From: Sparassis latifolia | Taxonomy: Eukaryota > Basidiomycota > Agaricomycetes > Polyporales > Sparassidaceae | DNA length: 64,000 nucleotides | Direction of reading: 5' to 3' | NCBI GenBank assembly: GCA_018466975.1 | Contig: CM031558.1 | Coordinates: forward strand, 1,612,001-1,676,000 | Part shown: positions 57,061 through 64,000 of the stretch, piece by piece | Layout: the number at the start of each line of letters is the position of its first letter | How positions within the stretch are numbered: the first letter of the stretch is position 1 | Notes under the pieces: model-generated | Seen by the model: only the letters and a program-made list of their open reading frames with translations | Told to the model about the DNA's origin: nothing | The model's database searches: none | Program-made: the position numbers and the translations under genes

Positions 57061-58336
57061 CCCTGTACGTCCGTCAGTCATCTCCTCCTAACTGGTATCG
57101 CTGCAAGTGGCCAGACCCCACCTCTGGTAGCAACGACGCCACCACTGAAGCCGAACTTGAGTCGATGACGTCGGTGAGTTTGCATGCTGACGTCCGTCAT
57201 CATGTGCAACTTCCGTGTGGCACCCTGTGCTGCCAGTCGGTGTCCTTCGTACATCGCGTCCTCGTCCGTTTTGAGTCCACACTGACTCTTCTTGTACAGA
57301 GATGGTTGGTGCACAGCGGACGTCGTAAGCATTGTGTAGCTGCACGAGCCACACACCCAGGACGCGCGCACTGTCGGAGAAGGTGACGGGCGGTATCTTT
57401 CGAGTGGGTGCGTCGCGTAATGTAGAATCAGCACAGCGGGGACGGTGTCGAGTGGCGAGGAATGGCAGCGTTACGCTCAAACGTCGAGGTGGGTGACAGC
57501 ATGCAAGGTAGCAGTTTGCTACCATGTTGCAGTGCGCGTTTCGGCCAATTCTGCATGCGAGGAGCTGGCGCGCGATGGCATCGGCCGTGGAGAGAGTGGC
57601 TGGATGTATAAATTAGCTCACAGCATTGCGAAAAGAGGCAGTGTCTACCGTGCAGAGACGTCGTTGTGGGAGAAGACATAGGCCGGCGTTTCCGTCCGAT
57701 GGTAATGATGTCGCGCTGGCAGCCAATTTCGAGGAGGGAGGTGCCCGAGGTCGAGTCGCGCATTAATTGGCTGCTGTAGCACCGAGTGAGCTGTCGAATT
57801 TTGCGCGTGCATTAGTTTACATCGAGATTTGGATTGCCGATGAAAGACTTACTAGGAGGACAAGTGGCCCAGTGCATTGAGGCAGCGAAGGTGACCTCGA
57901 TCTGTGCCGTGCCACCAACTTACCTTCGCTCAGAGCAGAAGGTAACAGGACAAGGTAGAAGGAGAAGGTCGAGTAGGTCGATCATGAGAGACGAAGCCAG
58001 CAAGGATGGCGACCGCAGTGGGCCAGGAGACAACGAGGTGATTGACCGCTGTCACGGTGATGCTCAATGTGTCACGGGTGGCAATACCAAGGGATGCATT
58101 TTCTGGAGCTCCAGAAAACGAACTCCCTTGGGTGACGTGGCAGCCATTTGGGCAAGTCGCGTCGATTGCCTTCCTACTTCTTTGACCTGCCCCAACTGCT
58201 CGCTCTCGAGCTCGCGCATCCCTCACCACCCGCTGTCCTCTGCCGCTGCATCCCCTCCCCCTCTAACTCTCGCCCATCGTCGCTGCCATTGCCTGCCGGC
58301 TTTCATGCACCGCTGCCGCCGCCCCGCGGTTCGCGT
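57061..58336. other. GC-rich spacer between captured fragments
   Basis: No recognisable domain, though open frames up to 190 codons occur as expected in GC-rich DNA. A nested palindrome lies at 58087-58131: outer CCAAGGGA/TCCCTTGG, inner TTCTGGAGCTCCAGAA. It may include further decayed gene pieces. Confidence 0.45.
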
Positions 58337-59681
58337 TCAACGCCTCGACCAGTCCAGTGCGCCTTTCACAATGATTTCCGCGTTGAGGATGCTACGTGCC
58401 CCGACGCTGAGATAGAGGTGAGCGATGACGTGCAGTATAAGCATGTTTTACTCTACACACGTCTGAACAACCGTGTCGTCGACTTGAGGGTCAGCCTTCC
58501 CAAATAATAATTGACACTCCATCTGAACCCCCTTGCAGATGCAAATGAACCAGGCCGTATTCAAGCTGCGGCATGCCATCAGCCACCTGTTCCGCGAATA
58601 CCTCGATGAGCGGGGCTTCACCGAGATCCACAGTCCCAAACTGCAGGGCATGGCGACGGTATCTGGTGCGACGGTCTTCGAGGTGGGAGACTTCAAAGGT
58701 ACGCGCCCCGCTGCCCTACTCTCACCCTCCGACAGCCGGCCTACACCAATCTCCGCTTCTCTCTTGCCTGTCCACAGGTATGGCCTTCCTCGCGCAATGG
58801 CTGCAGCTCGTGAAGCAGATGGCGATCGCGGCAGACTTTCGAGCGTGTGTACGAAATCGGGCCCATCTGCCGCGCGGAGGACTCGAACACGCACCGGCAC
58901 ATGATCGAATTCACCGGACTCGATCTCGAGATGGCCATCCAGGAGCACTATCACAAGGTCATGGAGATGCTCGACAGGCTGTTAATCTACATGTTCTCTG
59001 CACTGCGCCATCGGTATGCGCCCGAGGTCGCGGCGGTCCACCGGCAGATCCTCGCGGAGGGAGTTCAAGTGGCGCGAGGGCCCTGAGGGCATGCTCAGGC
59101 TCTCGTTCAAGGAGGCGGTCGACCTCTTGGTGGAGGACGGTGTACCAAGAGACGCGTTGGACGATATCAAGTGTGTTGTGTTTCGGGTCGCGGCTGAACT
59201 TAGCTAACCTGTCTACACTTTCCAGCACCAAATTGAGAAGCGCCTGGGAAGGATCGTCCGCGCGAAGTACGACACCGACTACTACATCATAGTTAAATTC
59301 TCCATGGCACTCCGGCCCTTCTATATCATGCCTGACCCCGACGACCCGGTATGCTTTTCTCCTTCTCACCTTTTCACCGCCCAGCTAAACTGACGTGCCC
59401 AGACGCTCTCGAACTCGTACGACTTCTTCATACGCGGGGAGGAGATCCTCTCCGGGGCACAGCGGATTCACGACGCGACACTGCTCGCGGAGAAGATGCG
59501 CTCGAGGGGCCTCGACCCCGCATCGATAAGCTACTACCTCTACGCGTTCAAGATGGGCTGCTCGCCAAACGTCGGCAGCAGCATCGGCCTCGAGCGCATG
59601 CTCATGCTCTTCCTCAGGCTCAACAACATCCGCTGCACGTCGCTCTTCCCGAGGGACAGCGGCTCGACCCGTAGACGGTAG
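58337..59681 (+). pseudogene. Aspartyl-tRNA synthetase fragment (cytosolic type), frameshifted
   Basis: Exons encode the end of the OB-fold (RVEDATCPDAEIE, TRLNNRVVDLR) and most of the class II core: FREYLDERGFTEIHSPKLQG (motif 1), [30 protein letters not shown] (motif 2), [59 protein letters not shown] (motif 3) and SLFPRD near the stop. Introns are retained, so this is a DNA-level copy, not a retrocopy. Three frame breaks are visible (about 58838, 59048 and 59218). The usual AQSPQL is changed to AQWLQL. The N-terminal half of the OB-fold was not found. Confidence 0.85.
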
Positions 59682-59757
59682 ATGACCTCGGCGCAGACAA
59701 TCACTTCTGCGTGCCCGAAAAAGTAATGTCTATTGCATCATGCACTGTGCGAGTGCA

Positions 59758-62700
59758 TTACAATTCAAGTTGTGTAAGCTTGATACTAGGCAGCCTAATG
59801 GCATTCTTTTTTAAATACGCATTAATGTGTTTGTGCAGGACTGCTGCCTTCATCCCTGCAGCAGTCTGTTCATGGAATCCCCAACCATTCAGCACCTCGT
59901 CTGCCCCATGGCCACCTGGCTGACCTATGAATTGAACCCATGCAAATAGCTCTTCATCATTTTGCGGAGAGTTGTCTGGCCCCGACTGAGACTGCTGCCA
60001 TAACCGTCTATGTGCTTGGATCCACGCGCGGAACTGTAAAACCTAATCCAAAACACTGCATCAGTCCTGTCATATTAGCGCCAGTTTCTCGAGCGCACCT
60101 TCACCGCTTGACCTCGAATATTCCTCTCTGATGATGGTGCCACCCCAGGTGCCCAATCAACTACATCAGACCATGTAATTGAACCACCCTCACTTGTCTG
60201 TGCTCCCTCCTTGTGACCTGGCACCACGCCCAGGCCTTTTGCAATCCTTGCGAGAATAAGGGTTTGCTGGGTCTGCTTGTATGCAGTTCCAAATATTTCA
60301 GATCGATCCAATGCCTGTAACTGGACTGAGGCATCAGGGTACAACTTAGACAAGAAATTGTCAATGTGCACAGGAGGTGTCGCCGCAAGTCCACTTTGGC
60401 CAGGGGATGCTGCAGTCTGGACAAAATGAAAATATGCAAATGAGGGCTCAGCAATAGATCCGTCTGAACACGAGCACCCACTTGGTCATTAAAAATATAG
60501 AGCACAAAGATAGGAGTACCCTGAGAGATGCGCTGCTTTTCACACAGCTCTCTGTAATCTGTTGAGCCTGGGTCCACAGGGTTGAGTGTGCTTTCATTGT
60601 CATGAACCGCTTCCTTGAGAGGTGCGTACTCCTGGTATCCTGTCAGAGGACTGTCGTAGTCCTCATGAGACATAGGTATTGGAGTGCCGGACGAGGCCAC
60701 CCAATATGTAACATTAGTTGAATCCAGGATCGAGCGCAGCATATTGGTGATTTGATAACCATTCAGCTGAGGCCTCACCGGCAGCAAGGTCTGAAAGATA
60801 TCGTGCAGAGTTGGTGGTGTTTGCAATACCCGGCAAGACTTGATGAATGTGGACCAAGTCTTCTGAGGCATCTTCTTATCGCTAGGATCCACGTATCGCA
60901 TGCTAATGTAGAGTGCAACTTCGACATCTAGAGTGTCTGTTTTAATTTCAATGTAGCATTGACAATGACGTAGTCCAACTTACCAGGTGTTTCTATCAGC
61001 ATGACACTTTGACTTCTCGCTCTAGCGGAGCCACTATCGTCCACTGACTGACCACCATGCTGTAATGGCACAGACCCGCTCGCACCCTCGTTTGTATTCG
61101 TCTGTGAAAGTAGGTCCAAAAAATCCAAACTTGCCATAGTGGGTGCGGAGTCCCCTTGAAACCCCATGCGTGGAACTTTTCCAACTCGTGGTACATGCAA
61201 TTTTGGTCAAACTGCCAACAGGTTCCTTGCAACCACTTGTGGAATTTTGAATGTAGGTTGCACTGAAACAGGTCCTGCTTTGTCTGTTGCATCAATGATG
61301 TCAATATTGGCAGACATATCAGAGAAGCATGCAGTCTCACTGAAACTGGCAGCGATGAGGCCAGAGGATGAACGTTGATCAGTGGCCTTGGCCAGTGTAC
61401 TCCCAGTCTGCTCGACAGAAGCAGGGACAGAAGCAGGCAGGAAGGGTGGCCCATGGTAGTTTACAGAGGTAGCTGTCCAATGCAAGTCACTGGTGAGTGT
61501 CGATGCGATGTTCTCAATTGCCGCAGGATTATTGAAAACCTTGGGATCTAGTGAAGGATCGACATCTGGGCGATGGCCCACAGGCAACAAAGATGACTCT
61601 ATCGCGCCCGTAAATAACTCCAAATCCATGAAGGCGAGTGAATCACCCTGCTCAAAGGCCATTAGAAAAGGATTCTGTTCACTTTCAGAGGCTAGAGAAC
61701 AATACTCTTGGTCAGCATATGTTAGCATCATATTGGCATGAATCAACGTACTGACAGAGAACTGATCATGCATATCATCGGGTAGTATGTTACTTGCATG
61801 CGACCCATCGGATGTCATGTCTGTGTACAGATTGGGAGGAAATGTCCAGGTAGTCATCCTGGTGGCTGAGTTGGGATTCAACTGCTGCGCATCATCTAAC
61901 CACATCGCTGTCCGCATATGCGAGACATCTATAATGCCTAGTATAAGGTTCACTTGAATCTCAAACTGTCATTGGGAAGGGACCAATCACCATACGCACC
62001 TGCCAATTGGCTATTCAGTCCTGTGTCAATGCTCTGCATCTGTTCTGATTCATCTGTGGTTTCTATGGGCAGTGATAAGTAAAACGTCGCAACATGTCAT
62101 GTAAGACCAACCAGATTGACCAAAAACTATAGGCTCAGAGGGTGGCCGACTATCATCCAACCCACTTTGACTTGCCGGCGGTGAGCCTTCATAACTTCTC
62201 TCATCATCCAGTGTGGATGACCTTTGCGATGGGCAAGCGGGAGTTGGGATTTTGGTCACTGTGCTAAGAGACCCCTCCACCCGTGACATATTAACAAGTT
62301 CCACATCTGACTCCATATCTACAAAGACAATGAGACAGAATAAGACTAAGGTCAAGGCAATATTAACCTTCTGTTAAGGGAGAGCTTGCTGTGATCACAA
62401 GGTTCACATTCTTTTCTGCATGAGGCTCAGGATATTAGTACACCGTACATAAAGAGGCAGGTGGATAATCATCAAAAAATTATGATAACATACCTGATGA
62501 ATTTTCATCTACTCCAGGTTCCAAGGCCTCCCCACTAGATTGTCCAGCAAGTCCAACATTGACGCGGGAGGCTCTTGTTTGCCTTTGCCTTATCACAGCT
62601 AGCGAGCAGGAAAAAAAAAGGGATAAGTGCAGCACTTAATGAGGATTCCTATAATGAGGAGAAATCGACCTCACCTTCACCTTGTCGCACTGTAGCAGCG

Positions 62701-62807
62701 CCAGCCTGGAGCACTTGCTCACGGTGAGCAGCTTGCTCACCTCTATCTAAACAATGCTGAGGGGCCTTAGCTTGTGTTCGACCTCGCGCACTGGCACTGC
62801 GTGCCAT
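59758..62807 (-). CDS. Unrecognised 844-codon gene of the island, one in-frame TGA
   Basis: Nine exons on the minus strand (62807-62675, 62598-62494, 62415-62368, 62318-62112, 62062-62000, 61928-60984, 60927-60482, 60416-60105, 60033-59758) join to 845 codons including the stop. The first six introns are all phase 1. The start MARSASARGRTQAKAPQHCL is basic; the middle is acidic and Ser-rich; the C-terminal third is better ordered (KTWSTFIKSCRVLQTPPTL, LNGYQITNMLRSILDSTNV, DNFLSKLYPDASVQLQAL, FRAWIQAHRRLWQQ). An in-frame TGA at 61207-61209 (codon 426) has no plausible intron around it; both sides remain open, so it is a recent nonsense change, a sequence error, or marks two genes. No known domain is recognised. 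It ends 77 bp past the captured AspRS fragment. Confidence 0.68.
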
Positions 62808-63192
62808 TACCCGTTGAACAAAGTGCCAGAAAAAGAGGGAAGAGTAGTATGGGCAGATAAAAGAGTGAAGATGTTACGGGACCAACTGAGTGGCGGTGCC
62901 GAGGCCTGAGTAAAATATGCGGCATCAGTTCAATCGCTGATTCCAATAAAAGGATACTCTTCTATTCATGGTGAGTATAGCAGACAGGAATATAGAATAT
63001 AAACCATCGTCCAAACATATTTGGTGAATCGAGAACACTTGTATTCTCTGAAGGAAGCACCAATGAACTTACTATACTCAGACCGGATGATTGACAGACA
63101 ACCTCATGTCGATGTGTCAATCTGGGCCATCCCATGTTTTAGTCGGTGTGGTGCACGAATCACCAAGTGATAATGATATATAGCAGTAGTGT
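62808..63192. other. Intergenic between two minus-strand island genes
   Basis: About 385 bp. No element recognised beyond the presumed promoter of the 62807 gene and 3' region of the integrase-like gene. Confidence 0.5.
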
Positions 63193-64000
63193 CTAATCAA
63201 CACTATGGCCCACAGGATCCCCACGACCTATAGCCTCACACAAACCAACCGCTCTCTCCCAAATTGAGCGCTGAGCGATCATACTGCGTGAGCTAAGGTC
63301 AAACTCGTCGGCCAGGATTGCATCCAGGGCGTGAACCTCCTCAGCAGTGAATGGACAGTTTGGCTCATCGCATACCACTTGTGCAAGGTGGGAAGGTGCT
63401 GAGCTTGGAGTGAAGGTGGTGCTGTCGCGTGCATTGTGCTCATAAAAGTGAGACATGAGCCGATCATCTCTGTAACTGCTCCAGTCAATACCAAACTCAT
63501 CCAATGATTCACCGGCGAGATCCTCTGTGGGAGTCAGAAACTGCTCCAGACCGCGCGGGCCTTCTTCTATCATCCCGAACATGAATAAATCACGAGGACT
63601 GCGTGCACGGAGCCCTGCAATGAAATCCGGTGTGCGTTCCAAGCCTGTGCCCATTCAAGTGCGTCATCATTGATTGCACGAAGAAAGAGATGGTGTAGTA
63701 ACCACACATGATCGGGATTGTGAGCGTCCCAGCCACAGTGTAGCTCCAGCTGGTAGAAGAAGACCAGCCACTTCTCGCCATATCCTGATGTCACATCAAC
63801 CCATAGGCGTTCAATGCGGGTGTTATGGACACTTCTGGAGTTGAGGCGATAAATGCATCAGTGTTGGTACATTCTGAAAACACAGAAATGACGCACCGCC
63901 CCAGATATATGAGCCTCTGTCCAATCCCTTGCAGTCCTCCATCCACTGCGCTACTCCAAGATTCTCCGTACCATGGTCACCACGGACACGACTGGGCACC
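63193..64000 (-). pseudogene. DDE integrase-like (rve-type) protein, C-terminal part, cut by window edge
   Basis: Exons 64000-63897 and 63834-63193 are separated by a 62-nt intron. The first shows VPSRVRGDHGTENLGVAQWM, where D-x-G-x-E-N fits the second catalytic aspartate of rve integrases, and GSYIWG; the second begins RSVHNTRIERLWVDVT, with the catalytic glutamate in RIERLW, then WLLHHLFLRAINDDALEW and RSPRDLFMFGMIEEGPRG. This domain is found in fungal mobile elements and some domesticated genes. A one-base frame break lies at about 63610-63616 between SLQG and RARSPRD. The N-terminus lies beyond the window. It may be the mobilising enzyme of the island or a separate insertion. Confidence 0.75.

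Noticed and set aside
57834..58415. 193-codon plus-strand frame
   Set aside because: GC-rich chance frame; the only real coding signal at its end is the AspRS exon in a different frame.
54838..59681. Three functional housekeeping genes
   Set aside because: G-alpha lacks the P-loop and C-terminus, the kinase lacks its catalytic domain, and AspRS has at least three frame breaks.
54838..59758. Helitron termini (5' TC, 3' hairpin-CTRR)
   Set aside because: Candidate words occur by chance, but no hairpin plus CTRR end could be tied to a boundary.

Overview
The window looks like nuclear DNA of a mushroom-forming basidiomycete (Agaricomycetes). The evidence is dense genes cut by many 45-65 nt GT-AG introns, basidiomycete-type proteins (a TET/JBP oxygenase, G-alpha and group III histidine-kinase fragments, a cytochrome b5-acyl-CoA dehydrogenase), and fungal Ty1/copia and Ty3/gypsy retroelements. 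All exon models were spliced by eye from the bases; nothing was searched against a database.

Layout. 1-6.1 kb: a nearly complete Ty1/copia element on the minus strand (677-6085) with 413-bp LTRs, a 5-bp target duplication, a half-tRNA-type primer site and a few disabling mutations. 6.1-9.3 kb: nothing recognised. 9.3-25.6 kb: ordinary euchromatin with seven well-supported genes: an MFS transporter, an SPT2 histone chaperone, a CPSF6-like RRM protein, a Mim1/TOM13 mitochondrial outer-membrane insertase, a DENND6-type protein, an unrecognised acidic protein, and an 18-exon cytochrome b5-acyl-CoA dehydrogenase. 25.8-26.7 kb: a broken ankyrin-repeat gene that runs into a small foldback MITE.

26.7-45.1 kb is an AT-rich repeat block with no intact gene. 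It holds a chromovirus remnant, two LTR-like repeats, a foldback element with tRNA-like arms, a ~165-bp tandem array, a 98-bp satellite carrying CTATATAG at alternating 42/56-bp spacing, and a second array of ~98-bp period. It could be pericentromeric or a large transposon graveyard.

45.6-64 kb is an accessory, mobile-element-like island. It holds a large Cys/His-rich gene with damage (+), an intact 938-aa TET/JBP-family dioxygenase gene (-) with a 1.43-kb inverted-repeat element sitting inside one of its introns, a GC-rich stretch packed with three decayed host-gene fragments (G-alpha, HAMP array of a hybrid histidine kinase, aspartyl-tRNA synthetase), an unrecognised 9-exon gene (-) with one in-frame TGA, and a DDE integrase-like gene that runs off the right edge. 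In basidiomycetes TET/JBP genes are known to travel with KDZ DNA transposons; no KDZ transposase is visible here, so the element that carries this island is unresolved. The TET gene, the enclosed captured fragments and the neighbouring integrase-like gene are the most interesting part of the window.
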